Shown: positions 15,901 through 33,267, counted from the stretch's first letter. The stretch is 64,000 bases of DNA from Eledone cirrhosa (GCA_964016885.1 OZ024742.1:361277573-361341572); one strand, 5' to 3'. Numbers and translations: made by a program. Notes: generated by a model from the sequence alone, not told the origin.

Positions 15901-18900
15901 ACATAGAATTACCATCATCAAAGTGTATATATAGCTATACATAGAATTACCATCAACAAAGGGTACATAGCTATACACAGAATTACCATCATCAAAGGGT
16001 ATATAGCTATACATAGAATTACCATCATCAAAGGGTATATATAGCTATACATAGAATTACCATCAACAAAGGGTATATAGCTATATATAGAATTACATCA
16101 ACAAAGGGTATATAGCTATACATAGAATTACCATCAACAAACAGTATATAGCTATACATAGAATTACCATCATCAAACAGTATATAGCTATACATAGAAT
16201 TACAACCAACATACAGTATATAGCTATACATAGAATTACCATCATCAAAGGGTATATTTAGCTATACATAGAATTACCATCATCAAACAGTATATAGCTA
16301 TACACAGAATTACCATCATCAAAGGGTATATAGCTATACATAGAATTACTATCATCAAACAGTATATAGCTATACATAGAATTACCATCATCAAAGGGTA
16401 TATAGCTATACACAGAATTACCATCAACAAACAGTATATAGCTATACATAGAATTACCATCATCAAAGGGTATATAGCTATACACAGAATTACCATCAAC
16501 AAACAGTATATAGCTATATATAGAATTACCATCAACAAACAGTATATAGCTATACATAGAATTAGCATCATCAAACAGTATATAGCTATACATAGAATTA
16601 CCATCAACAAAGGGTATATATATAGCTATACATAGAATTAATTCATCAAAGGGTATATAGCTATACATAGAATTACCTTCATCAAACTGTATATAGCTAT
16701 ACACAGAATTACCATCAACAAACAGTATATAGCTATACATAGAATTGCCATCAACAAAGGGTATATATAGCTATACATAGAATTACCATCATCAAAGGGT
16801 ATATAGCTATACATAGAATTACATCAACAAAGGGTATATAGCTATACATAGAATTACCATCATCAAAGGGTATATAGCTATACGTAGAATTACCATTATC
16901 AAAGGGTATATAGCTTTACATAGAATTACATCAACAAAGGGTATATAGCTATACATAGAATTACCATCATCAAAGGGTATATAGCTATACATAGAATTAC
17001 CATCAACAAAGGGTATATAGCTAAACATAGAATTACCATTATCAAAGGGTATATAGCTATACCTAGAATTACCATCTTCAAAGGGTATATAAGCTATACA
17101 TAGAATTACCATCAACAAAGGGTATATAGCTATACATAGAATTACCATCATCAAAGGGTATAAAAGCTATACATAGAATTACCATCAACAAAGGGTATAT
17201 AGCTATACATAGAATTACCATCATCAAACAGTATATAGCTATACATAGAATTACCATCAACAAAGGGTATATGTAGCTATACATAGAATTACCATCATCA
17301 AAGGGTATATAGCTATACATAGAATTACCATCATCAAAGGTTATATAGCTATACATAGAATTACCATCAACAAACAGTATATAGCTATACATAGAATTAC
17401 CATCATCAAAGGGTATATAGCTATACATAGAATTACCATCATCAAACAGTATATAGCTATACATAGAATTACCATCAACAAAGAGTATATATAGCTATAC
17501 ATAGAATTACCATCATCAAAGGGTATATAGCTATACATAGAATTACCATCATCAAAGGGTATATAGCTATACATAGAATTACCATCATCAAAGGGTATAT
17601 AGCTATACATAGAATTACCATCAACAAACATTATATAGCTATACACAGAATTACCATCATCAAAGGGTATATATAGCTATACATAGAATTACCATCATCA
17701 AAGGGTATATAAGCTATACATAGAATTAACATCATCAAAGGGTATATAGCTATACATAGAATTACCATCAACAAACAGTATATAGCTATACACAGAATTA
17801 CCATCATCAAAGTGTATATATAGCTATACATAGAATTACCATCATCAAAGGGTATATAGCTATACATAGAATTACCATGATCAAAGGGTATATAGCTATA
17901 CATAGAATTACCATCAACAAAGAGTATATAGCTATACATAGAATTACCATCATCAAAGGGTATATAAGCTATACATAGAATTACCATCAACAAAGGTTAT
18001 ATAGCTATACATAGAATTACCATCATCAAAGGGTATATAGCTATATGTAGAATTACCATCATCAAAAGGTATATAGCTATACATAGAATTACCATCAACA
18101 AACAGTATATAGCTATACACAGAATTACCATCAACAAAGGGTATATAGCTATACATAGAATTACCATCATTAAAGTGTATATAGCTATACATAGAATTAG
18201 CATCATCAAAGGGTATATAGCTATACATAGAATTACCATCGTCAAAGGGTATATATAGCTATACATAGAATTACCATCAACAACCAGTATATAGCTATAC
18301 ACAGAATTACCATCAACCAAGGGTATAAAGCTATACATAGAATTACCATCAACAAAGGGTATATAGCTATACATAGAATTACCATCAACAAACAGTATAT
18401 AGCTATACATAGAATTACCATCAACAAACAGTATATAGCTATACATAGAATTACCATCAACAAACAGTATATAGCTATACACAGAATTACCATCAACAAA
18501 GGGTATATAGCTATACACAGAATTACCATCAACAAAGGGTATATAGCTATACACAGAATTACCATCAACAAAGGGTATGTAGCTATACATAGAATTACCT
18601 TCAACAAAGAGTATATAGCTATACACAGAATTACCACCAACAAAGGGTATATAGCTATACACAGAATTACCATCAACAAAGGGTATATAGCTATACTCAG
18701 AATTACCATCATCAAAGGGTATATAGCTATGCCTAGAATTACCATCAACAAAAAGTATATAGATATACATAGAATTACCATCATCAAGGGGTATATAGCT
18801 ATACACAGAATTACCATCATCAAAGGGTATATAGCTATGCCTAGAATTACCATCAACAAACAGTATATAGCTATACATAGAATTACCATTATCAAAGGGT

Positions 18901-21375
18901 ATATAGCTATACATAGAATTACCATCATCAAAGGGTATACATAGCTATACATAGAATTACCATCATCAAAGGGTATATATAGCTATACATAGAATTACCA
19001 TCAACAAACAGCATATAGCTATACATAGAATTACCATCATCAAAGGGTATATATAGCTATACATAGAATTACCATCATCAAAGTGTATATATAGCTATAC
19101 ATAGAATTACCATCAACAAAGAGTACATAGCTATACACAGAATTACCATCATCAAAGGGTATATAGCTATACATAGAATTACCATCATCAAAGGGTATAT
19201 ATAGCTATACATAGAATTACCATCAACAAAGGGTATATAGCTATACATAGAATTACCATCATCAAAGTGTATATATAGCTATACATAGAATTACCATCAT
19301 CAAAGGGTATATAGCTATACATAGAATTACCATGATCAAAGGGTATATAGCTATACATAGAATTACCATCAACAAAGGGTATATAGCTATACATAGAATT
19401 ACCATCAACAAACAGTATATAGCTATACATAGAATTACCATCATCAAAGGGTATATAGCTATACATAGAATTACCATCATCAAACAGTATATAGCTATAC
19501 ATAGAATTACCATCAACAAACAGTATATAGCTATACACAGAATTACCATCATTAAAGGGTATATATAGCTATACATAGAATTACCATCATCAAAGGGTAT
19601 ATAAGCTATACATAGAATTACCATCATCAAAGGGTATATAGCTATACATAGAATTACCATCATCAAAGTGTATATATAGCTATACATAGAATTACCATCA
19701 TCAAAGGGTATATAGCTATACATAGAATTACCATGATCAAAGGGTATATAGCTATACATAGAATTACCATCAACAAAGAGTATATAGCTATACATAAAAT
19801 TACCATCATCAAAGGGTATATAAGCTATACATAGGATTACCATCAACAAAGGGTATATAGCTATACATAGAATTACCATCAACAAAAAGTATATAGATAT
19901 ACATAGAATTACCATCATCAAAGGGTATATAGCTATACACAGAATTACCATCATCAAAGGGTATATAGCTATGCCTAGAATTACCATCAACAAACAGTAT
20001 ATAGCTATACATAGAATTACCATTATCAAAGGGTATATAGCTATACATAGAATTACCATCATCAAAGGGTATATATAGCTATACATAGAATTACCATCAT
20101 CAAAGGGTATATATAGCTATACATAGAATTACCATCAACAAACAGCATATAGCTATACATAGAATTACCATCATCAAAGGGTATATATAGCTATACATAG
20201 AATTACCATCATCAAAGTGTATATATAGCTATACATAGAATTACCATCAACAAAGAGTACATAGCTATACACAGAATTACCATCATCAAAGGGTATATAG
20301 CTATACATAGAATTACCATCATCAAAGGGTATATATAGCTATACATAGAATTACCATCAACAAAGGGTATATAGCTATATATAGAATTACATCAAAAAAG
20401 GGTATATAGCTATACATAGAATTACCATCATCAAACAGTATATAGCTATACATAGAATTACCATCATCAAAGGGTATATAGCTATACACAGAATTACCAT
20501 CAACAAACAGTATATAGCTATACATAGAATTACCATCATCAAAGGGTATATAGCTATACATAGAATTACCATCATCAAAGGGTATATATAGCTATACATA
20601 GAATTACCATCATCAAAGGGTATATATAGCTATACATAGAATTACCATCAACAAACAGCATATAGCTATACATAGAATTACCATCATCAAAGGGTATATA
20701 TAGCTATACATAGAATTACCATCATCAAAGTGTATATATAGCTATACATAGAATTACCATCAACAAAGAGTACATAGCTATACACAGAATTACCATCATC
20801 AAAGAGTATATAGCTATACATAGAATTACCATCATCAAAGGGTATATATAGCTATACATAGAATTACCATCAATAAAGGGTATATAGCTATATATAGAAT
20901 TACATCAACAAAGGGTATATAGCTATACATAGAATTACCATCATCAAACAGTATATATCTATACACAGAATTACCATCAACAAACAGTATATAGCTATAT
21001 ATAGAATTACCATCAACAAACAGTATATAGCTATACATAGAATTAGCATCATCAAACAGTATATAGCTATACATAGAATTACCATCAACAAAGGGTATAT
21101 ATATAGCTATACATAGAATTAATTCATCAAAGGGTATATAGCTATACATAGAATTACCTTCATCAAACTGTATATAGCTATACACAGAATTACCATCAAC
21201 AAACAGTATATAGCTATACATAGAATTACCATCAACAAAGGGTATATAGATTTACATAGAATTTCCATCAACAAAGGGTATATAGCTATACATAGAATTT
21301 CCATCAACAAAGGGTATATAGCTATACATAGAATTACCATCAACAAAGGGTATATAGCTATACATAGAATTACCA

Positions 21376-22200
21376 TCAAGAAAGGGTATGTATAGCTATA
21401 CACAGAATTACCATCAACAAACAGTATATAGCCATACATAGAATTACCATCAACAAAGGGTATATAGCTATATATAGAATTACATCAACAAAGGGTATAT
21501 GGCTATACATAGAATTACCATCAACAAACAGTATATAGCTATACATATAATTAGCATCATCAAACAGTATAGAGCTATACATAGAATTACCATCAACAAA
21601 CAGTATATAGCTATACATATAATTAGCATCATCAAACAGTATATAGTTATACATAGAATTACCATCAACAAACAGTATATAGCTATACATAGAATTAGCA
21701 TCAACAAACAGTATATAGTTATACATAGAATAACCATCATCAAAGGGTATATATAGCTATACATAGAATTACCATCAACAAAGAGTATATAGCTATACAT
21801 AGAATTACCATCATCAAAGGGTATATAGCTATGCATAGAATTACCATCATCAAACAGTATATAGCTATACATAGAATTACTATCAACAAACAGTATATAG
21901 CTATACATAAAATTAGCTTCATCAAACAGTATATAGCTATACACAGAATTACCATCAACAAAGGGTATATAAGCTATACATAGAATTACCATCAACAAAG
22001 GGTATATATAGCTATACATAGAATTACCATCATCAAAGGGTATATATAGCTATACATAGAATTACCATCAACAAACAGTATATAGCTATACATAGAATTA
22101 CCATCAACAAAGGGTATATAGCTATATATAGAATTACATCAACAAAGGGTATATGGCTATACATAGAATTACCATCAACAAACAGTATATAGATGTACAT
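21376..22200. repeat. Higher-order block, repeated at 26397-27221
   Basis: This block recurs at an offset of 5,021 bp. It includes GAAAGGGTATGTATAGC monomers, CATATAATTAGC variants, the CATAGAATAACC variant (near 21,726 and 26,747) and the TATAGATGTACATAG landmark (near 22,190 and 27,211). The last landmark also marks later tiles near 32,608, 37,248, 42,150, 49,446, 55,346 and 58,303. It is absent left of about 19 kb, so the array has at least two compositional domains. Confidence 0.85.
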
Positions 22201-25200
22201 AGAATTACCATCAACAAACAGTATATAGCTATACATAGAATTAGCATCATCAAACAGTATATAACTATACACAGAATTACCATCAACAAAGGGTATATAA
22301 GCTATACATAGAATTACCATCAACAAAGGGTATAGATAGCTATACATAGAATTAGCATCATCAACCAGTATATAGCTATACACAGAATTACCATCAACAA
22401 ACAGTATATAGCTATACATAGAATTACCATCAACAAACAGTATATAGCTATATATAGAATTACCATCACCAAACAGTATATAGCTATACATAGAATTACC
22501 ATCAACAAAGGGTATATAGCTATACACAGAATTACCATCAACAAAGGGTATATGGCTATACACAGAATTACCATCATCAAAAGGTATATAGCTATACACA
22601 GAATTACCATCAACAAAGGGTATATAGCTATACATAGAATTACCATCAACAAAAAGTATATAGCTATACATAGAATTACCATCATCAAAGGGTATATAGC
22701 TATACACAGAATTACCATGATCAAAGGGTATATAGCTATGCCTAGAATTACCATCAACAAAGGGTATATAGCTATACATAGAATTACCATCATCAAAGTG
22801 TATATAGCTATACATAGAATTACCATCATCAAAGGTTATATATAGCTATACATAGAATTACCATCAACAAAGTGTATATGGCTATACATAGAATTACCAT
22901 CAACAAACAGTATATAGCTATACATAGAATTACCATCATCAAAGCGTATATAGCTATACATAGAATTACCATCATCAAAGGTTATATATAGCTATACATA
23001 GAATTACCATCAACAAAGTGTATATAGCTATATATAGAATTACCATCATCAAAGGGTATATATAGCTATACATAGAATTACCATCAACAAACAGTATATA
23101 GCTATACATAGAATTACCATCATCAAAGGGTATATATAGCTATACATAGAATTACCATCATCAAAGTGTATATATAGCTATACATAGAATTACCATCAAC
23201 AAAGGGTACATAGCTATACACAGAATTACCATCATCAAAGGGTATATAGCTATACATAGAATGACCATCATCAAAGGGTATATATAGCTATACATAGAAT
23301 TACCATCAACAAAGTGTATATAGCTATATATAGAATTACATCAACAAAGGGTATATAGCTATACACAGAATTACCATCATCAAAGTGTATATAGCTATGC
23401 CTAGAATTACCATCATCAAACAGTATATAGCTATACATAGAATTACCATCATCAAAGGGTATATAGCTATACATAGAATTACCATCATCAAAGGGTATAT
23501 ATAGCTATACATAGAATTACCATCATCAAAGGGTATATATAGCTATACATAGAATTACCATCAACAAACAGTATATAGCTATACATAGAATTACCATCAT
23601 CAAAGTGTATATATAGCTATACATAGAATTACCATCAACAAAGGGTACATAGCTATACACAGAATTACCATCATCAAAGGGTATATAGCTATACATAGAA
23701 TTACCATCATCAGAGGGTATATATAGCAATACATAGAATTACCATCAACAAAGGGTATATAGCTATATATAGAATTACATCAACAAAGGGTATATAGCTA
23801 TACATAGAATTACCATCAACAAACAGTATATAGCTATACATAGAATTACCATCATCAAACAGTATATAGCTATACATAGAATTACAATCAACAAACAGTA
23901 TATAGCTGTACATAGAATTACCATCATCAAAGGGTATATTTAGCTATACATAGAATTACCATCATCAAACAGTATATAGCTATACACAGAATTAACATCA
24001 TCAAAGGGTATATAGCTATACATAGAATTACCATCATCAAACAGTATATAGCTATACATAGAATTACCATCATCAAAGGGTATATAGCTATACACAGAAT
24101 TACCATCAACAAACCGTATATAGCTATACATAGAATTACCATCATCAAAGGGTATATAGCGATACACAGAATTACCATCAACAAACAGTATATAGCTATA
24201 TATAGAATTACCATCAACAAACAGTATATAGCTATACATAGAATTAGCATCATCAAACGGTATATAGCTATACATAGAATTACCATCAACAAAGGGTATA
24301 TATATAGCTATACATAGAATTAATTCATCAAAGGGTATATACCTATACATAGAATTACCTTCATCAAACTGTATATAGCTTTACACAGAATTACCATCAA
24401 CAAACAGTATATAGCTATACATAGAATTGCCATCAAAAAAGGGTATATATAGCTATACATAGAATTACCATCATCAAAGGGTATATAGCTATACATAGAA
24501 TTACCATCATCAAATGGTATATATCTAGACGTAGAATTACCATTATCAAAGGGTATATAGCTATACATAGAATTACCTCAACAAAGGGTATATTGCTATA
24601 CCTAGAATTACCATCAACAAAAAGTATATAGCTATACATAGAATTACCATCATCAAAGGGTATATAGCTATACACAGAATTACCATCATCAAAGGGTATA
24701 TAGCTATGCCTAGAATTACCATCAACAAACAGTATATAGCTATACATAGAATTACCATCATCAAAGGGTATATAGCTATACATAGAATTACCATCATCAA
24801 AGGGTATATATAGCTATACATAGAATTACCATCATCAAAGGGTATATATAGCTATACATAGAATTACCATCAACAAACAGCATATAGCTATACATAGAAT
24901 TACCATCATCAAAGGGTATATATAGCTATACATAGAATTACCATCATCAAAGTGTATATATAGCTATACATAGAATTACCATCAACAAAGAGTACATAGC
25001 TATACACAGAATTACCATCATCAAAGGGTATATAGCTATACATAGAATTACCATCATCAAAGGGTATATATAGCTATACATAGAATTACCATCAACAAAG
25101 GGTATATAGCTATATATAGAATTACATCAAAAAAGGGTATATAGCTATACATAGAATTACCATCATCAAACAGTATATAGCTATACATAGAATTACCATC

Positions 25201-28200
25201 ATCAAAGGGTATATAGCTATACACAGAATTACCATCAACAAACAGTATATAGCTATACATAGAATTACCATCATCAAAGGGTATATAGCTATACATAGAA
25301 TTACCATCATCAAAGGGTATATATAGCTAAACATAGAATTACCATCAACAAACAGCATATAGCTATACATAGAATTACCATCATCAAAGGGTATATATAG
25401 CTATACATAGAATTACCATCATCAAAGTGTATATATAGCTATACATAGAATTACCATCAACAAAGAGTACATAGCTATACACAGAATTACCATCATCAAA
25501 GGGTATATAGCTATACATAGAATTACCATCATGAAAGGGTATATATAGCTATACATAGAATTACCATCAACAAAGGGTATATAGCTATATATAGAATTAC
25601 ATCAACAAAGGGTATATAGCTATACATAGAATTACCATCATCAAACAGTATATAGCTATACATAGAATTACCATCATCAAAGGGTATATAGCTATACATA
25701 GAATTACCATCAACAAACAGTATATAGCTATACATAGAATTACCATCATCAAAGGGTATATAGCTATACACAGAATTACCATCAACAAACAGTATATAGC
25801 TATATATAGAATTACCATCAACAAAGAGTATATAGCTATACATAGAATTAGCATCATCAAACAGTATATAGCTATACATAGAATTACCATCAACAAAGGT
25901 TATATATATAGCTATACATAGAATTAATTATTCAAAGGGTATATAGCTATACATAGAATTACCTTCATCAAACTGTATATAGCTATACACAGAATTACGA
26001 TCAACAAACAGTATATAGCTATACATAGAATTGCCATCAACAAAGGGTATATATAGCTATACATAGTATTACCATCATCAAAGGGTATATAGCTATACAT
26101 AGAATTACATCAACAAAGGGTATATAGCTATACATAGAATTACCATCATCAAAGGGTATATAGCTATACGTAGAATTACCATTATCAAAGGGTATATAGC
26201 TATACATAGAATTACATCAACAAAGGATATATAGCTATACATAGCATTACCATCATCAAAGGGTATATAGCTATACACAGAATTACCATCATCAAAGGGT
26301 ATATAGATTTACATAGAATTTCCATCAACAAAGGGTATATAGCTATACATAGAATTTCCATCAACAAAGGGTATATAGCTATACATAGAATTACCATCAA
26401 GAAAGGGTATGTATAGCTATACACAGAATTACCATCAACAAACAGTATATAGCCATACATAGAATTACCATCAACAAAGGGTATATAGCTATATATAGAA
26501 TTACATCAACAAAGGGTATATGGCTATACATAGAATTACCATCAACAAACAGTATATAGCTATACATATAATTAGCATCATCAAACAGTATAGAGCTATA
26601 CATAGAATTACCATCAACAAACAGTATATAGCTATACATATAATTAGCATCATCAAACAGTATATAGTTATACATAGAATTACCATCAACAAACAGTATA
26701 TAGCTATACATAGAATTAGCATCAACAAACAGTATATAGCTATACATAGAATAACCATCATCAAATGGTATATATAGCTATACATAGAATTACCATCAAC
26801 AAACAGTATATAGCTATACATAGAATTACCATCATCAAAGGGTATATAGCTATACATAGAATTACCATCATCAAACAGTATATAGCTATACATAGAATTA
26901 CTATCAACAAACAGTATATAGCTATACATAAAATTAGCATCATCAAACAGTATATAGCTATACACAGAATTACCATCAACAAAGGGTATATAAGCTATAC
27001 ATAGAATTACCATCAACAAAGGGTATATATAGCTATACATAGAATTACCATCATCAAAGGGTATATATAGCTATACATAGAATTACCATCAACAAACAGT
27101 ATATAGCTATACATAGAATTACCATCAACAAAGGGTATATAGCTATATATAGAATTACATCAACAAAGGGTATATGGCTATACATAGAATTACCATCAAC
27201 AAACAGTATATAGATGTACATAGAATTACCATCATCAAACAGTATATAGCTATACATAGAATTACCATCAACAAACAGTATATAGCTATACATAGAATTA
27301 GCATCATCAAACAGTATATAGCTATACACAGAATTACCATCAACAAAGGGTATATAAGCTATACATAGAATTACCATCAACAAAGGGTATACATAGCTAT
27401 ACATAGAATTAGCATCATCAAACAGTATATAGCTATACACAGAATTACCATCAACAAAGGGTATATAAGCTATACACAGAATTACATCAAGAAAGGGTAT
27501 ATAGCTATACATAGAATTACATCAACAAAGGGTATATAGCTATAAATAGAATTACCATCAACAAACAGTATATAGCTATACACAGAATTACCATCAACAA
27601 AGGGTATATAGCTATACATAGAATTACCATCAACAAACAGTATATAGCTATACATAGAATTACCATCAACAAACAGTATATAGCTATATATAGAATTACC
27701 ATCAACAAACAGTATATAGCTATACACAGAATTACCATCAACAAAGGGTATATAGCTATACACAGAATTACCATCAACAAAGGGTATATAGCTATACACA
27801 GAATTACCATCAACAAAGGGTATATAGCTATACATAGAATTACCATCAACAAAGAGTATATAGCTATACACAGAATTACCATCAACAAAGGGTATATAGC
27901 TATACACAGAATTACCATCAACAAAGGTTATATAGCTATACACAGAATTACCATCATCAAAGGGTATATAGCTATGCCTAGAATTACCATCAACAAAAAG
28001 TATATAGCTATACATAGAATTACCATCATCAAAGGGTATATAGCTAGACACAGAATTACCATCATCAAAGGGTATATAGCTAGACACAGAATTACCATCA
28101 TCAAAGGGTATATAGCTATGCCTAGAATTACCATCAACAAAGGGTATATAGCTATACATAGAATTACATCATCAAAGGGTATATAGCTATACATAGAATT

Positions 28201-29016
28201 ACCATCAACAAACAGTATATAGCTATACATAGAATTACCATCATCAAAGGGTATATAGCTATACATAGAATTACCATCATCAAAGGGTATATATAGCTAT
28301 ACATAGAATTACCATCATCAAAGGGTATATATAGCTATACATAGAATTACCATCAACAAACAGTATATAGCTATACATAGAATTACCATCATCAAAGGGT
28401 ATATATAGCTATACATAGAATTACCATCATCAAAGTGTATATATAGCTATACATAGAATTACCATCAACAAAGGGTACATGTCTATACACAGAATTAACA
28501 TCATCAAAGGGTATATAGCTATACATAGAATGACCATCATCAAAGGGTATATATAGCTATACATAGAATTACCATCAACAAAGTGTATATAGCTATATAT
28601 AGAATTACATCAACAAAGGGTATATAGCTATACACAGAATTACCATCATCAAAGGGTATATAGCTATGCCTAGAATTACCATCAACAAACAGTATATAGC
28701 TATACATAGAATTACCATCATCAAAGGGTATATAGCTATACATAGAATTACCATCATCAAAGGGTATATATAGCTATACATAGAATTACCATCATCAAAG
28801 GGTATATATAGCTATACATAGAATTACCATCAACAAACAGTATATAGCTATACATAGAATTACCATCATCAAAGGTTATATATAGCTATAAATATAATTA
28901 CCATCATCAAAGTGTATATATAGCTATACATAGAATTACCATCAACAAAGGGTACATAGCTATACACAGAATTACCATCATCAAAGGGTATATAGCTATA
29001 CATAGAATTACCATCA

Positions 29017-29875
29017 TCAAAGGGTATATATAGCAATACATAGAATTACCATCAACAAAGGGTATATAGCTATATATAGAATTACATCAACAAAGGGTAT
29101 ATAGCTATACATAGAATTACCATCAACAAACAGTATATAGCTATACATAGAATTACCATCATCAAACAGTATATAGTTATACATAGAATTACAATTAACA
29201 AACAGTATATAGCTATACATAGAATTACCATCATCAAAGGGTATATTTAGCTATACATAGAATTACCATCATCAAACAGTATATAGCTATACACAGAATT
29301 ACCATCATCAAAGGGTATATAGCTATACATAGAATTACCATCATCAAACAGTATATAGCTATACATAGAATTACCATCATCAAAGGGTATATAGCTATAC
29401 ACAGAATTACCATCAACAAACAGTATATAGCTATACATAGAATTACCATCATCAAAGGGTATATAGCTATACACAGAATTACCATCAACAAACAGTATAT
29501 AGCTATATATAGAATTACCATCAACAAACAGTATATAGCTATACATAGAATTAGCATCATCAAACAGTATATAGCTATACATAGAATTACCATCAACAAA
29601 GGGTATATATATAGCTATACATAGAATTAATTCATCAAAGGGTATATAGCTATACATAGAATTACCTTCATCAAACTGTATATAGCTATACACAGAATTA
29701 CCATCAACAAACAGTATATAGCTATACATAGAATTGCCATCAACAAAGGGTATATATAGCTATACATAGAATTACCATCATCAAAGGGTATATAGCTATA
29801 CATAGAATTACCATCATCAAAGGGTATATAGCTATACGTAGAATTACCATTATCAAAGGGTATATAGCTATACAT
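29017..29875. repeat. Higher-order block, repeated at 38136-38994 and, in part, at 23710-24568
   Basis: The block recurs at +9,119 bp (38136-38994) and at -5,307 bp (23710-24568). All three share a TATATTTAGC monomer (near 23,937, 29,245 and 38,363), the +4 monomer followed by GAATTAATTCATC (near 24,310, 29,615 and 38,738) and TACCTTCATCAAACTG. The 23.7-kb copy is more diverged (TATATACCTATACATAG, ATATATCTAGACGTAG) than the other two are from each other. Confidence 0.85.
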
Positions 29876-30110
29876 AGAATTACATCAACAAAGGTTATAT
29901 AGCTATACATAGAATTACCATCATCAAAGGGTATATAGCTATACACAGAATTACCATCATCAAAGGGTATATAGCTATACATAGAATTACCATCAACAAA
30001 GGGTATATAGCTATAAATAGAATTACCATCATCAAAGGGTATATAGCTATACACAGAATTACCATCATCAAAGTGTATATAGCTATACACAGAATTACCA
30101 TCATCAAAGG

Positions 30111-30850
30111 TTATATAGCTATGCCTAGAATTACCATCAACAAACAGTATATAGCTATACATAGAATTATCATCATCAAAGGGTATATAGCTATACATAG
30201 AATTACCATCAACAAAGGGTATATGGCTATACATAGAATTACCATCAACAAAGGGTATATAGCTATACATAGAATTACCATCAACAAAGGGTATATAGTT
30301 ATGCATAGAATTACCATCAACAAAGGGTATATGGCTATACATAGAATTACCATCAACAAAGGGTATATAGCTATACATAGAATTACCATCAACAAAGGGT
30401 ATATGGCTATACATAGAATTACCATCAACAAAGGGTATATATAGCTATACATAGAATTACCATCAACAAAGCGTATATAGCTATACATAGAATTACCATC
30501 AACAAAGGGTATATGGCTATACATAGAATTACCATCAACAAAGGGTATATAGCTATACACAGTATTACCATCATCAAAGGGTATATAGCTATACACAGAA
30601 TTTCCATCATCAAATGGTATATGGCTATACATAGAATTACCATCAACAAACAGTATATAGCCATACATAGAATTACCATCAACCAAGGGTATATAGCTAT
30701 ACATAGAATTTCCATCAACAAAGGGTATATAGCTATACATAGAATTACCATCAACAAAGAGTATATAGCTATACATAGAATTACCATCAAGAAAGGGTAT
30801 GTATAGCTATACACAGAATTACCATCAACAAACAGTATATAGCCATACAT
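30111..30850. repeat. Higher-order block, repeated at 34850-35589
   Basis: The block recurs with an end-to-end offset of 4,739 bp. It is rich in TATATGGCTATAC monomers alternating with normal ones, and contains TATAGTTATGCATAG, AAAGCGTATATAGC and ATCAACCAAGGG. Related versions lie at 38,999-39,720, 44,889-45,600 and 46,187-46,930. Middle parts of the copies differ by exchange of AAAGGG-type and AAACAG-type monomers. Confidence 0.8.
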
Positions 30851-31933
30851 AGAATTACCATCAACAAAGGGTATATAGCTATATATAGAATTACAGCAAC
30901 AAAGGGTATATAGCTATACATAGAATTACCATCAACAAACAGTATAGAGCTATACATAGAATTACCATCAACAAACAGTATATAGCTATACATATAATTA
31001 GCATCATCAAACAGTATATAGTTATACATAGAATTACCATCAACAAACAGTATATAGCTATACATAGAATTAGCATCAACAAACAGTATATAGCTATACA
31101 TAGAATTACCATCATCAAAGGGTATATAGCTATACATAGAATTACCATCATCAAACAGTATATAGCTATACATAGAATTACTATCAACAAACAGTATATA
31201 GCTATACATAGAATTACCATCATCAAACAGTATATAGCTATACACAGAATTACCATCAACAAAGGGTATATATAGCTATACATAGAATTACCATCAACAA
31301 AGGGTATATAGCTATATATAGAATTACATCAACAAAGGGTATATGGCTATACATAGAATTACCATCAACAAACAGTATATAGCTATACATAGAATTAGCA
31401 TCATCAAACAGTATATAGCTATACACTGAATTACCATCAACAAAGGGTATATAAGCTATACACAGAATTACATCAAGAAAGGGTATATAGCTATACATAG
31501 AATTACATCAAAAAAGGGTATATAGCTATACATAGAATTACCATCAACAAACAGTATATAGCAATACACAGAATTACCATCAACAAAGGGTATATAGCTA
31601 TACATAGAATTACCATCAACAAACAGTATATAGCTATACATAGAATTACCATCAACAAACAGTATATAGCTATACATAGAATTACCATCAACAAAGAGTA
31701 TATAGCTATACATAGAATTACCATCAACAAACAGTATATAGCTATACACAGAATTACCATCAACAAAGGGTATATAGCTATACACAGAATTACCATCAAC
31801 AAAGGGTATATAGCTATACACAGAATTACCATCAACAAAGGGTATATAGCTATACATAGAATTACCATCAACAAACAGTATATAGCCATACATAGAATTA
31901 CCATCAACAAAGGGTATATAGCTATATATAGAA

Positions 31934-33267
31934 TTACATCAACAAAGGGTATATAGCTATACATAGAATTACCATCAACAAACAGTATAGAGCTATACAT
32001 AGAATTACCATCAACAAACAGTATATAGCTATACATATAATTAGCATCATCAAACAGTATATAGTTATACATAGAATTACCATCAACAAACAGTATATAG
32101 CTATAAATAGAATTAGCATCAACAAACAGTATATAGCTATACATAGAATAACCATCATCAAAGGGTATATATAGCTATACATAGAATTACCATCAACAAA
32201 CAGTATATAGCTATACATAGAATTACCATCATCAAAGGGTATATAGCTATACATAGAATTACCATCATCAAACAGTATATAGTTATACATAGAATTACTA
32301 TCAACAAACAGTATATAGCTATACATAAAATTAGCATCATCAAACAGTATATAGCTATACACAGAATTACCATCAACAAAGGGTATATAAGCTATACATA
32401 GAATTACCATCAACAAAGGGTATATATAGCTATACATAGAATTACCATCATCAAAGGGTATATATAGCTATACATAGAATTACCATCAACAAACAGTATA
32501 TAGCTATACATAGAATTACCATCAACAAAGGGTATATAGCTATATATAGAATTACATCAACAAAGGGTATATGGCTATACATAGAATTACCATCAACAAA
32601 TAGTATATAGATGTACATAGAATTACCATCATCAAACAGTATATAGCTATACATAGAATTACCATCAACAAACAGTATATAGCTATACATAGAATTACCA
32701 TCATCAAACAGTATATAGCTATACACAGAATTACCATCAACAAAGGGTATATAAGCTATACACAGAATTACATCAAGAAAGGGTATATAGCTATACATAG
32801 AATTACATCAACAAAGGGTATATAGCTATACATAGAATTACCATCAACAAACAGTATATAGCTATACACAGAATTACCATCAACAAAGGGTATATAGCTA
32901 TACACAGAATTACCATCAACAAAGGGTATATAGCTATACACAGAATCACCATCATCAAAGGGTATATAGCTATGCCTAGAATTACCATCAACAAAAAGTA
33001 TATAGCTATACATAGAATTACCATCATCAAAGGGTATATAGCTATACACAGAATTACCATCATCAAAGGGTATATAGCTATGGCTAGAATTACCATCAAC
33101 AAAGGGTATATAGCTATACATAGAATTACCATCATCAAAGGGTATATATCTATGCCTAGAATTGCCATCAACAAACAGTATATAGCTATACATAGAATTA
33201 CCATCATCAAAGGGTATATAGCTATACATAGAATTACCATCATCAAAGGGTATATATAGCTATACAT
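31934..33267. repeat. Higher-order block, repeated at 36567-37900
   Basis: About 1.33 kb recurs with a constant 4,633-bp offset. Shared private variants include TATAAATAGAATTAGC (near 32,103 and 36,736), CATAGAATAACC (near 32,145 and 36,778), TATAGATGTACATAG and CAGAATCACC (near 32,941 and 37,574). The adjacent block 31256-31900 matches 35853-36495 at 4,597 bp, one monomer less. Together these define a tile of about 4.6 kb present twice between 30 and 40 kb. Confidence 0.85.
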
